Source: CAHJWH01 sp965198905 (GTDB taxonomy: Bacteria; Pseudomonadota; Alphaproteobacteria; Caulobacterales; Caulobacteraceae). From it: a DNA stretch of 64,000 nucleotides. The position numbers and the translations under genes were made by a program. Shown piece after piece: positions 9,188 to 17,812 of the stretch. The notes beneath the pieces are model-generated. The model had not been told where the DNA came from and made no database searches. It saw only the letters and a list, made by a program, of their open reading frames with translations. The stretch covers positions 2,356,001 through 2,420,000 of the forward strand of contig OZ240678.1 of NCBI GenBank assembly GCA_965198905.1. Direction: 5' to 3'. How positions within the stretch are numbered: position 1 is the first letter of the stretch; each line of letters begins with the position of its first letter.

Positions 9188-10672
9188 ATGACGGCGGTCA
9201 CGCTGGGGGCGATCATTCGTGGTCACGCGGAAACCAAGGGAAGCGAGGCGGCTCTTACCTACCCCGAGGGCACGCTGAGCTGGGCGGAACTGGACGCTCG
9301 GTCGAACCAACGGGCACGCCTGCTTCGATCGCTTGGCGTCGGGCAGGATGATATGGTGGCGGTGATGCTGCCAAATGGTTGCGAGTTCCACGAGGCGGTG
9401 GTGGGAGTGTGGAAGGCCGGTGCCACTCCGTGCGTCCTCCCGTCGAAGCTGCCGGGGCGCGAGGCTGCCGACGTGATCGCACTCGCACAGCCTGCCGCAA
9501 TTATCGGCGAGCTGCCGTTTGATCATGAAGCGCCCCGGATCGCGCCCGGCGTAGATTTACGCGGCGTCGACGACGCCCCGCTCGCCGACGTCGGAGCCGC
9601 GCACTGGAAGGCGGTGGCGAGCGGCGGATCAAGCGGCCGGCCCAAGATCATTGTCGACACAATGCCGGCGTTCATCGACCTCGCCACCCCGCCCTATGCA
9701 GGGCTGGGGATCCCGGCAGACGGGGCGATGCTCAACCCGGGGCCGCTCTACCATAACTTGCCCTTCTTGTTCACCAGCTTCGGTCTGATCGCGGGCTCGC
9801 ACGTCGTTGGTATGGCGCGCTTCGAAGCCGAGGAGTGCCTGCGACTCGTTGAGCGGCATCGCATCCAGTTCGTCGCACTAGTGCCGACCATGATGCATCG
9901 TATCTGGGCGCTGCCACAGGAGGTTCGGGACCGCTACGACGTCTCCTCGCTGCGGATGATCTGGCACATGGCCGCCCCCTGTCCGGAGTGGCTGAAGCGG
10001 TTCTGGATCGAGTGGCTGGGCCCCGAGCGGGTGTTTGAAATCTATGGCGGGACCGAGGCTGGAGGCTGTGCCATCACAGGCGCGGAATGGCTGGCCAAGC
10101 CCGGCTCGGTCGGAAAGGTGCAGCCGGGTACGCTTAGGGTGCTCCGCCCCGACGGGGGCGAAGCCGCGCCTGGTGAGATGGGCGAAGTTCATTTTCCAGC
10201 AACGGCCGCCGACAAATTCCGTTACCTGGGTGAGGAAACAGCCAAAAATGGCGAAGGGGGCTACTGGATCGGCGACTTGGGCCATGTCGACGAGGATGGC
10301 TATTTGTTTCTTGCGGACCGCCGATCCGACCTGATCCTCCGCGGCGGCGCGAACGTATACCCGGCGGAAGTCGAGGCGGCGCTCGATCAACATCCGCTGG
10401 TCGCCTCCTCGGCGGTCATCGGCCTGCCGGGTGGAGACTTGGGAGAGCGGGTCCACGCGATCGTTCAGATCAAGCCCAGCGCCGCGGCAGACCTCCCTTC
10501 GATCGCCGCGTTCGTCGCGGAGCGGCTTGCGAAGTACAAGCGCCCCGAGAGTTACGAGTGGAGCGGAACGCCGCTTCGCGACGACGCCGGTAAGGTTCGC
10601 AGGAGCGGGCTGAAGCGCGAGCGTCTGGAATGGATCAATGAAGGCCGTGACTTCCGCGTGATCGCTAGGTGA
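9188..10672 (+). CDS. AMP-forming acyl-CoA ligase (bile-acid-CoA-ligase-like)
   Basis: Activates a carboxylic acid to its CoA thioester with ATP, giving AMP and PPi. It has 494 residues of the ANL superfamily. Seen: the phosphate-binding loop ASGGSSGRPKII (about residues 148-159), the aromatic/acidic motif EIYGGTEAGG near residue 284, the hinge Asp in YWIGDLGHVDEDGYLFLADR, and the C-terminal catalytic Lys region DAGKVRRSGLKRERL. The WHMAAPCPEWLKRFWIEWLG segment and overall size resemble bile-acid or steroid-type CoA ligases, though that is resemblance only. It probably supplies the CoA thioester used by the surrounding dehydrogenases, hydratase and thiolase. The SMP-30 gene follows 170 bases downstream. 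Confidence 0.88.
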   Translation: MTAVTLGAIIRGHAETKGSEAALTYPEGTLSWAELDARSNQRARLLRSLGVGQDDMVAVMLPNGCEFHEAVVGVWKAGATPCVLPSKLPGREAADVIALAQPAAIIGELPFDHEAPRIAPGVDLRGVDDAPLADVGAAHWKAVASGGSSGRPKIIVDTMPAFIDLATPPYAGLGIPADGAMLNPGPLYHNLPFLFTSFGLIAGSHVVGMARFEAEECLRLVERHRIQFVALVPTMMHRIWALPQEVRDRYDVSSLRMIWHMAAPCPEWLKRFWIEWLGPERVFEIYGGTEAGGCAITGAEWLAKPGSVGKVQPGTLRVLRPDGGEAAPGEMGEVHFPATAADKFRYLGEETAKNGEGGYWIGDLGHVDEDGYLFLADRRSDLILRGGANVYPAEVEAALDQHPLVASSAVIGLPGGDLGERVHAIVQIKPSAAADLPSIAAFVAERLAKYKRPESYEWSGTPLRDDAGKVRRSGLKRERLEWINEGRDFRVIAR

Positions 10673-10842
10673 TGGCCAACGATGCGCTCCTGCCTTGACA
10701 GGACGCCCATAGGCTACGGCTCGGTTCTGCAGGTCCGGGAGCGGCTCGGGGCGCGCAAGGACCAGGACATGCCGGTGCCGGGTAGCAAGCAACCTTGGTA
10801 GCGGCGAGGCAATATCATGGACGATGCTGAAGGCTTTAAGCA

Positions 10843-11694
10843 ATGACGCAGGAAATTCGGACGATCGTAAGTGGCCTGAGTTTCGCCGAGGCGCCCCGCT
10901 GGCACGACGGCGCGCTTTACATCACCGACATGTTTGACAACCGCGTGCTGCGCATTGACGAGGGCGGAACGGCCTCAGTCGTCGCCCGGTTCGACGCGCC
11001 GGTCTCGGGCCTGGGCTGGTTGCCCGACGGCCGAATGCTCGCGGTGTCGATGGAGGCGCGGCAGGTACTTCGGCAGGAGGAGGATAGTCGTTTTGTGCTC
11101 CACGCGGACCTGAGCGGCATCGCCACCTTCCACGCCAACGACATGATCGTCACTGAGGACGGAACTGCCTATGTTGGCAACTTCGGCTTTTCGCTGCACC
11201 CGCCAGCAGAGCCGCGCATGGCGACACTCGCAAAAATCAGTCCTTCTGGCACGACCACCGCGGTCGCGGAGGACCTGTTTTTCCCGAACGGGATGGCCGT
11301 GACGCCCGATAACGGTACGCTGATCGTCGCCGAGACGGGAGGCTGCCGGATCGTCGCGTTCAATATCGGGTCGGACGGCGCACTTGCCGGACGGAGGATC
11401 TGGGCCGATCTCGGCGCGGGTGTCATGCCCGACGGCATGTGCCTTGACGAGGAGGGTGCGGTATGGGTAGCGCTGCCACTCGCGAAAGAGTTCGTGCGCG
11501 TCAGGGAAGGCGGAGAAGTCGTCGACCGCATCCAGGTGGCCGACGCAGCGCTAGCCTGCGTGCTCGGCGGACCGGACCGCCGAACGCTGTATCTTATGAC
11601 CAGCGGCGCGCTTGATCCCGAGAGCTGCCGCACCCATCGAAACGCCAGCGTGCTAGCTGTCGGCGTAGAGATACCCGGCGCCGGGCGACCCTAA
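10843..11694 (+). CDS. SMP-30/gluconolactonase-like lactonase
   Basis: Six-bladed beta-propeller hydrolase of the SMP-30/regucalcin/gluconolactonase family, which opens lactones using a single divalent metal. It has 283 residues. Metal-ligand candidates are in the expected places: Glu16 in SFAEAPRWHDG, Asn in FHANDMIVTEDG, Asn in FFPNGMAVTPDN and Asp in VMPDGMCLDEEG. In this module it may hydrolyse a lactone produced by Baeyer-Villiger-type oxidation or ester chemistry, which is inference. No signal peptide is seen, so it is cytosolic. The family is clear and the substrate is not. Confidence 0.88.
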   Translation: MTQEIRTIVSGLSFAEAPRWHDGALYITDMFDNRVLRIDEGGTASVVARFDAPVSGLGWLPDGRMLAVSMEARQVLRQEEDSRFVLHADLSGIATFHANDMIVTEDGTAYVGNFGFSLHPPAEPRMATLAKISPSGTTTAVAEDLFFPNGMAVTPDNGTLIVAETGGCRIVAFNIGSDGALAGRRIWADLGAGVMPDGMCLDEEGAVWVALPLAKEFVRVREGGEVVDRIQVADAALACVLGGPDRRTLYLMTSGALDPESCRTHRNASVLAVGVEIPGAGRP

Positions 11695-12176
11695 CCCAAG
11701 GCTGCTCGCCGGACTGCTGGATGGGGAATGCCGCCGTGCGGGTTCGTCTGAAGATCACAAGCCTCTCTATCAGAGCCTTGGTAGCGTCCCGCTACAAGTA
11801 ACGGCCGGACCGGGTCGCCGAAGGTGGCCAGTAATCAGTGACCCTGCGGTTCACGACAACCGACAGTGTCACCGCCGCGCTGGGCGGGCGACGGGGCGCA
11901 TTGGCCGGCCAACCAACCGTTCGCGCAATCAGCGTCGGCTGCAATCGCGGGAGGAGGTTCGCTCGCGGTCGTTCCTGATCAAGCGCATAGCACCGATCAC
12001 GGCTCGAGCCAGCCGATAGGGAGGCGCGGGGAACTAGCTCTATTCCTCTGGTTCATCCCAGGTCTGATTTGGAATTTGATCCCACTCCAGGGCTTGCACA
12101 AGATCAATCCGTAACTGGCGATCACCGGAAAGTCGACGAGCTCAGACACCGGGCATCCAAGCAGTAGGGGGCAGGT
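11695..12176. other. Intergenic region
   Basis: 482 bases with no recognisable gene. A good ribosome binding site (AGGGGGCAGG) directly precedes the hydratase ATG at 12177, so the promoter of the 12.2-17.5 kb operon probably lies here. No repeats or operators were identified. Confidence 0.5.
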
Positions 12177-13070
12177 ATGGCCGACGAGGGCCGCGAGTAC
12201 GAGCAACTGACCTACGAGACGCCTGCTCCGAAAGTGGCGCGGATCGTCATGGACCGCCCCAACCGACGAAATGCCCAGGGCATTACCATGACCTACGAGC
12301 TCGACGACGCGTTCAAGCGCGCATGTCATGACGACGGGATCAATGTCATCATACTCGCCGCCGCCGGCGACCACTTCAACGCCGGCCACGATGTGAGCGG
12401 CGAAGGGCCGCAATACCCGCCGCGCGATAAGATCGCCGGGCTCTGGGGCGATTACGGTGGCCAGGGGTGGGCGGGTTCTTACGGCCGCGAGAAGGAGATC
12501 TATCTCGAGATCACCGAGCGCTGGCGCAACGCGCCTAAGCCGACCATCGGTGAAATCCAGGGTTCCGTGATCTCAGGCGGCATTATGCTCGCTTGGCTCT
12601 GCGATCTCCTTGTCTGCTCCGAGGACGCGCGCTTTCGCGACGCGACCGCGGCGGAGATGGGCATCCCTGGCGTGGAACTCTTCCAGCATCCCTACGAGAT
12701 GAGCGTCCGCCAAGCCAAAGAATGGCTCATGACCGGCAGTTGGATCACCGCACAGGAGGCCGAACGGCGCGGCATGGTGAACCACGTGGTCCCGCGGGAC
12801 CAGCTGACCGCCCGGACACTCGTGCTGGCGGAGACGATCGCCGCGAAGAACCCGTTCACGATGAAGTTGGTCAAGCAGGCGATCAACTTTGCGCAGGACC
12901 AGATGGGTCGCAAGGCCGCCATCGACCATGGCTTCCAGATGCATCAGATCGGCCACATGCAGGCGCTGCTCACGAACGGCTTCCCGATCGACCTCGAGAG
13001 CCTGCCGCCTCCGGTGCGCGCCAACGTCGAGAAGATGATGGCCGTACAGGGGGCTGCCGCCTCGGGTTGA
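12177..13070 (+). CDS. Enoyl-CoA hydratase/isomerase (crotonase family)
   Basis: Crotonase-fold enzyme, 297 residues, probably hydrating an enoyl-CoA in ring or side-chain oxidation. Seen: N-terminal VARIVMDRPNRRNAQGITMT, the oxyanion-hole segment AAAGDHFNAGHDVSGEGPQ (about residues 61-79) and the second glycine-rich oxyanion region PTIGEIQGSVISGGIMLAW (about 122-140). It carries an insertion after the first oxyanion loop (WGDYGGQGWAGSYGREKEIY) that makes it longer than the usual 260. First gene of a plus-strand run including SDR, esterase and two acyl-CoA dehydrogenases. Strong ribosome site. Confidence 0.9.
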   Translation: MADEGREYEQLTYETPAPKVARIVMDRPNRRNAQGITMTYELDDAFKRACHDDGINVIILAAAGDHFNAGHDVSGEGPQYPPRDKIAGLWGDYGGQGWAGSYGREKEIYLEITERWRNAPKPTIGEIQGSVISGGIMLAWLCDLLVCSEDARFRDATAAEMGIPGVELFQHPYEMSVRQAKEWLMTGSWITAQEAERRGMVNHVVPRDQLTARTLVLAETIAAKNPFTMKLVKQAINFAQDQMGRKAAIDHGFQMHQIGHMQALLTNGFPIDLESLPPPVRANVEKMMAVQGAAASG

Positions 13071-13110
13071 GCGCCACCGCGCCGGGGCTGGGGATGGTTG
13101 AACTAGCGAC

Positions 13111-13941
13111 ATGACAGACGTGGCTCATCGCACCGCTTTCATCACCGGCGGCGCCAACGGCATAGGCCTGGGGATCGCGCGTTCTTTCGCGCGCGCCGGG
13201 ACGCGCCTTGCACTGACTGATCTTCACGCGGACGGCCTCGCGCGGGCGGAAGCGGAGCTGCGCGGCACGACCGAGGTCGCCACGGCCGTGCTCGACGTCC
13301 GCGACCGCACGGCCTACGCACGCGTCGCGGACGAGGTCGAGGCTAAGCTCGGACCGGTTTCAATCTTGGTCAACAACGCCGGAGTCGCCGGAGGCGCGCC
13401 CGCCGACCGGCTCACCTACGAGCTGTGGGACTGGGGCATGGGCATCAACCTCGACGGCGTGGTGAACGGCGTCCAGACGTTCCTGCGCCGGATCGTCGAA
13501 CGCGGTGAAGGCGGGCACATCGTCAACACTGCGTCCGCGGCTGGACTGTACGCCGAGCAATCGGGCGTCCTCTACCATACCGCCAAGTTCGCCGTCGTGG
13601 GGATGACCGAGGCGCTCGGGATCGAGCTCGAACCGCAAGGGATCGGGGTGACCTTGTTGTGTCCCGGCCCGGTCGCAACGAGCATCATGGAGCGGACCCG
13701 TGCGTTACAGCCCAAGGTGACGGGCACGATGTCTGCAGCGCAGAAGGGTGACGCCTTCGCACGACAGCGGGCGATGAAGGAAGCTCTGGCGCGAGGCGCA
13801 TCGCCCGACGCGGTGGGCGACATGGTGCTCGCCGCCGTCTGCGAGAACCGGCTCTACGTCCACACGTGCCGCTCGGGCGCGGACCACATCGCCGCGCGGA
13901 CCAAGGCGCTGCTCGACGCCATGCCGCCCATGATCGCATGA
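13111..13941 (+). CDS. SDR-family oxidoreductase
   Basis: Classical short-chain dehydrogenase, 276 residues, NAD(P)-dependent. Seen: ITGGANGIGLGIA (cofactor glycines, about residues 11-23), LTDLHADGL, LVNNAGVAGG, and the active-site segment IVNTASAAGLYAEQ with YHTAK (Tyr about 156, Lys about 160). The C-terminal extension ending in DAMPPMIA may shape the substrate pocket. It sits 40 bases after the enoyl-CoA hydratase and 10 bases before the esterase start, so it is part of the same transcript. It is a second dehydrogenase in the module besides 6490-7323. The exact alcohol or ketone is unknown. Confidence 0.9.
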   Translation: MTDVAHRTAFITGGANGIGLGIARSFARAGTRLALTDLHADGLARAEAELRGTTEVATAVLDVRDRTAYARVADEVEAKLGPVSILVNNAGVAGGAPADRLTYELWDWGMGINLDGVVNGVQTFLRRIVERGEGGHIVNTASAAGLYAEQSGVLYHTAKFAVVGMTEALGIELEPQGIGVTLLCPGPVATSIMERTRALQPKVTGTMSAAQKGDAFARQRAMKEALARGASPDAVGDMVLAAVCENRLYVHTCRSGADHIAARTKALLDAMPPMIA

Positions 13942-13951
13942 GGTGAACAGT

Positions 13952-14932
13952 ATGAAACGGACCGATACGCGCCACCTCATAAACAAGGACCTGCTCGGTC
14001 TGCTGGACCGACTTCCGCCAATCACCTGGACAGAAGAGCTGCTGCCGGCGATCAGGGCGGGGTTCGGCGCAGCCGTGGGCACGGAGGACGACCCGGACGC
14101 CGTCGCGGCCGTGGAGATGACTCGCCGCACGATTCCCGGTCGAACGGGCGACCCGGACGTCGGGCTGATGCTGCAGCTACCGCGGGCCGGGTCGCGCGAG
14201 CGGGGCGCAATCCTGCATATCCACGGCGGCGGCTATGTGTCGGGCAACGCCACTGCACTCGCTCCCACCTATCGGAGGCTCGCGTACGAGCTGGACTGCG
14301 TCATCGCGTCGGTCGATTACCGCCTCGCTCCGGAGACGCGGTTTCCAGGTGCCATCGAGGACTGCTATGCCGCGCTCGCATGGTTGGTCGGCGAGGCGGC
14401 CGCCTTGGGGGTCGATCGCTCGCGGATCGGCGTGATGGGGGAGAGCGCCGGCGGCGGGCTCGCGGCTTCGCTCGCGCTGCTCGCCCGCGACCGAGGAGAG
14501 CATGAACTCGCGTTCCAGCACCTGGTATATCCGATGCTGGACGACCGCACCTGCGTTGCTCCTGCACCGCACCCCTATGCGGGCGAGTTCGTCTGGACGG
14601 CCGGGAGCAATCGTTTCGGCTGGCGTTCGCTGCTTGGTGTCGAGCCGGGCGGACCGGACGTGTCGCCCTACGCCGCAGCTGCGCGCGCCGCCGATCTGAG
14701 CGGCCTCCCGCCAGCCTTCATCAACACGGGCGCGCTTGACCTCTTCATCGACGAAGGCATCGGATATGCTCAGCGCCTGATCCGCGCCGGGGTCCCGACC
14801 GAGCTGCACGTCTATCCCGGCGCGTTCCACGGCTTCCACTTCGTCGCGGACGCCTTCGTCACGCGACAGGCGGTCGGTGACAGCACCAACGCGTTGCGGC
14901 GTGCATTGCTGCGCGCCGGCGCGGAGGCTTGA
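13952..14932 (+). CDS. Alpha/beta hydrolase, hormone-sensitive-lipase type
   Basis: Esterase of the HSL/alpha-beta hydrolase-3 family acting on short or bulky esters. Seen: oxyanion motif HIHGGGYVSG (about residues 92-101), nucleophile elbow GVMGESAGGGLAAS (Ser about 168), acid region GALDLFIDEG and catalytic His in YPGAFHGFHF. Start: a GTG at 13943 also exists, but GAGGTGA at 13940-13946 sits correctly for the ATG at 13952, which I prefer (326 residues). No signal peptide. It may release the acid that the module's CoA ligases activate. Confidence 0.9.
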   Translation: MKRTDTRHLINKDLLGLLDRLPPITWTEELLPAIRAGFGAAVGTEDDPDAVAAVEMTRRTIPGRTGDPDVGLMLQLPRAGSRERGAILHIHGGGYVSGNATALAPTYRRLAYELDCVIASVDYRLAPETRFPGAIEDCYAALAWLVGEAAALGVDRSRIGVMGESAGGGLAASLALLARDRGEHELAFQHLVYPMLDDRTCVAPAPHPYAGEFVWTAGSNRFGWRSLLGVEPGGPDVSPYAAAARAADLSGLPPAFINTGALDLFIDEGIGYAQRLIRAGVPTELHVYPGAFHGFHFVADAFVTRQAVGDSTNALRRALLRAGAEA

Positions 14933-15122
14933 GGGTGCCAGGCAACCTGCTTCAATCACCGGTCTGCGCGGCGGGAAGGACGGGTTTGATCGGTCCGGAG
15001 CCTGCGCCGCTCTTCGGCGCCGGTGCGCCCCTCGCTCCGACGGGGGCGCCCTTCTGGCTGACGTCGGCTAGCGCTCGCGCCCGACCGGAGAACGGCCGGA
15101 GCCGGATCAGGAGCTCTCGGGC

Positions 15123-16238
15123 ATGAACTTCGACTTCTCGGACGATCAGAAGTTCCTCAAGGAGGAAGCTCGTAGGTTCCTTGAAGCGCGCTGCCCCGTA
15201 TCCGCAACACGCAGCGTCCTTGACGACGAGAGGAAGGCCTACGATCCCGACCTGTGGCGGGCTGTGGCCGAGATGGGGTGGACCGGCGCGGCCATCCCTG
15301 AGCAGTGGGGCGGAACCGGACTCGGCCACGTCGAGCTGTGTGCGATCGCCGAGGAGCTCGGGCGCGTCGTCGCGCCAATCCCCTTCGCGTCGACGGTCTA
15401 CGTCTTCGCGGAGGCGGTCCTGGCCTTCGGCAGCGATGCTCAGCGCGCGGCCATGCTGCCGGGCGTGGCGGACGGATCCGTGATCGGCTGCCTGGCCACC
15501 AGCGAGGGCAAGGGACACGCGGCGCCGGACGCCATGCGCGCCCGCGTCGCGGACGGTGCGCTGAGCGGCACGAAGCTGCCGGTGACGGATGGCGACGTCG
15601 CCACCCATGCGATCGTCGCGGCCCGGGACGACCCGGGTCCTGGCCTGTTCATCGTCGACTTATCCGGCGGCGGCGTCTCGCGCGAGACTGTCGGGACGCT
15701 GGATCCGACGCGCAGCGCCGCGCGGCTTGAATTTGACGGCGCTCCGTGCGAGCGGCTCGGCGCCCCGGGAGAGGGGGCGGTCATGCTCTCCAACATCCTT
15801 GATCGGGCGGCGGTGCTGTTCGCCTTCGAGCAGGTCGGCGGCGCGGACCGGTGCCTCGAGAGCGCCCGGAGCTACGCGATGGAGCGCGTCGCGTTTGGTC
15901 GGGTGATCGGCAGCTACCAGGCGATAAAGCACAAGCTGGCGGACATATGGGTGAGGAACGAACTCGCCCGGTCAAGCGCCTATTACGGTGCGTGGGCGCT
16001 CGGCACGGGAGCGCCAGAACTGCCCGAGGCGGCGTCGGCGGCCCGCATCGCGGGCACCCAGGCCTATGACTTCGCCGCCAAGGAGAACCTGCAGACGCAC
16101 GGCGGCATGGGTTTCACCTGGGAGGTCGACTGCCACCTGCACCTCCGGCGCGCCCGGCAGCTTGGGCTGGCCCTCGGAGGGCTTCCCGTCTGGCGCGAGC
16201 GGCTCGTGCGCCGCCTGGAGCGCCGCAATGCCCACTGA
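15123..16238 (+). CDS. Acyl-CoA dehydrogenase (short partner)
   Basis: FAD-dependent acyl-CoA dehydrogenase, 371 residues, cytosolic, passing electrons to ETF. Seen: N-terminal MNFDFSDDQKFLKEEARRFL, the middle beta-domain with GCLATSEGKG and LPVTDGDVATHAIVAA, and the C-terminal helical domain ERVAFGRVIGSYQAIKHKLA followed by QTHGGMGFTWE. Together with the next gene it forms the kind of acyl-CoA dehydrogenase pair that often makes alpha2beta2 heteromers in steroid and cyclic-acid degraders (FadE pairs); the heteromer is inference. The 14-base gap to the second gene supports co-translation. I do not see a clean catalytic Glu in the usual place, consistent with one subunit carrying it. Confidence 0.88.
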   Translation: MNFDFSDDQKFLKEEARRFLEARCPVSATRSVLDDERKAYDPDLWRAVAEMGWTGAAIPEQWGGTGLGHVELCAIAEELGRVVAPIPFASTVYVFAEAVLAFGSDAQRAAMLPGVADGSVIGCLATSEGKGHAAPDAMRARVADGALSGTKLPVTDGDVATHAIVAARDDPGPGLFIVDLSGGGVSRETVGTLDPTRSAARLEFDGAPCERLGAPGEGAVMLSNILDRAAVLFAFEQVGGADRCLESARSYAMERVAFGRVIGSYQAIKHKLADIWVRNELARSSAYYGAWALGTGAPELPEAASAARIAGTQAYDFAAKENLQTHGGMGFTWEVDCHLHLRRARQLGLALGGLPVWRERLVRRLERRNAH

Positions 16239-16252
16239 CCGGGAGACGCGCC

Positions 16253-17488
16253 TTGGACTTCAATGACAGCCCTGAGGAAGCGACGTATCGCGAGCGTGTC
16301 CGAGCGTGGCTGAGCGCAAATGCCCCGGCGTCGCAGGTCAGCGACACGCCCGGGGACGAGAACGAGCAGACGATCGCTGCGGCAAAAGACTGGCAGGCGA
16401 GGAAGGCCGACGCCGGCTACGCCTGCATCACCTGGCCGCGGGAGTGGGGCGGCGCTGGCGGAACGCCGATGGAGAACGTCATCTTCCACGAGGAGGAGGG
16501 CAGGCTCGGCGTCGCGTCAGGCATCTTCGGGCTGGGCCTTGGGATGTGCGTCCCTACCATCATCGCCGCCGGGAGCGAGGCGGACAAGCGTCGCTTCGCG
16601 ACGCCGGCGATGCGCGGCGAGGAAATATGGTGCCAGCTGTTCTCCGAACCTTCCGCCGGATCCGACGTCGCCGCCAGCCGCACGCGCGCGGTGCGGGCGG
16701 CTGACGGCTCGGGGGACTGGGTCGTCAACGGCCAGAAAGTGTGGACCTCGGGCGCACACTACTCCGATTTCGGTCTGCTGCTCGTCCGCACCGCTCCCGA
16801 CGTTCCGAAGCACAGAGGCCTCACGATGTTTTGGATCGACATGAAGACCCCGGGCATAGATGTCAGGCCGATCCATCAGGCCGCGGGCGGAAGCGACTTC
16901 AACGAGGTCTACTTCACCGACGTCCGGCTGCAGGACCGCCAGCGGGTCGGCGAGGTCGGGGCCGGCTGGAGCGTCGCGCTCGTCACGCTGATGAACGAGC
17001 GCCTGTCAGTCGGGGGCGGCCTTGGGCCGGGCTGGCGCGAGTTGGTCGAGTTGGTCGGCGGCTTGCCCGGCGTCGATGGCTACGGGTCTGCGCTCCAGGA
17101 TGGCGGCTTCCGCGAGAGGCTGGCCGATTGGTACGTCGCCGCTGAGGGGCTGAAGCTCACGCGCCTACGAACGCAGACAGCTCTGAGCCGAGGCGAGACG
17201 CCTGGGCCAGAGGCCTCGATCGGCAAGATCGTCTCCGCCAAGCAGATGCAGGAGCTGGCGACGGAGGCGCTCGACCGGCTTGACCAATATGGCATCGTGA
17301 GCGACGCCGAGGCGACCTCGCTGATCGGAGGTTTCCAGCGCAACTTCTTCTGGGGGGCGGCGCTGCGGATCGCCGGAGGCACCGACGAGATCCTCAAGAA
17401 CATCATCGCCGAACGTGTTCTAGGACTGCCGCCCGATATCCGCGTCGACCGCAACGTGGCGTTCAAGGATATTCCTAAGGGCACATGA
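16253..17488 (+). CDS. Acyl-CoA dehydrogenase (long partner, TTG start)
   Basis: Second acyl-CoA dehydrogenase, 411 residues. The TTG at 16253 is chosen because it gives MDFNDSPEEATYRERVRAWL, the normal beginning of this clade, with GGGAG upstream. Seen: the flavin-contact region WCQLFSEPSAGSDVA, VNGQKVWTSGAHYSDFGLLL, and the C-terminal ALRIAGGTDEILKNIIAERV with the usual FAD-binding arginine/glycine pattern. It lies 14 bases behind the shorter acyl-CoA dehydrogenase and probably forms a heteromeric enzyme with it. It is the last gene of the 12.2-17.5 kb run. The substrate is an unidentified acyl-CoA. Confidence 0.9.
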   Translation: MDFNDSPEEATYRERVRAWLSANAPASQVSDTPGDENEQTIAAAKDWQARKADAGYACITWPREWGGAGGTPMENVIFHEEEGRLGVASGIFGLGLGMCVPTIIAAGSEADKRRFATPAMRGEEIWCQLFSEPSAGSDVAASRTRAVRAADGSGDWVVNGQKVWTSGAHYSDFGLLLVRTAPDVPKHRGLTMFWIDMKTPGIDVRPIHQAAGGSDFNEVYFTDVRLQDRQRVGEVGAGWSVALVTLMNERLSVGGGLGPGWRELVELVGGLPGVDGYGSALQDGGFRERLADWYVAAEGLKLTRLRTQTALSRGETPGPEASIGKIVSAKQMQELATEALDRLDQYGIVSDAEATSLIGGFQRNFFWGAALRIAGGTDEILKNIIAERVLGLPPDIRVDRNVAFKDIPKGT

Positions 17489-17812
17489 GGGCCTTTCCTG
17501 CTCCCGTCCTTCCCGGCGACGACCGAACGCCACGGCTCGGTCGGAACTCCCGGGGGCAGACAGGTCATGGGCGGCGTGGCTCAGGAGCTGCTTGGGGGAC
17601 CTATGGTCCGAACGGCGAGCGTCCGACCCGTCCGGCTCACGGGGTCCATTGGTCCCGCCGCATGGCGATCAAAGCCGAGCAAGCGTCAGGAACAGGCGAC
17701 GACTCGGTAAAACGATCGGAGGCGGGATGATCTTCAACGCGACGAGCGGGCGCCGAGCCTTCGGAACAAACCCGTTCCTCCGGCTCCGAGCTTCGGCCGG
17801 ACGAGGATCGCT
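17489..17812. other. Intergenic region
   Basis: 324 bases between the acyl-CoA dehydrogenase and the second CoA ligase. No gene recognised. It may hold a separate promoter for the ligase, but no clear -35/-10 pair is evident. Confidence 0.45.
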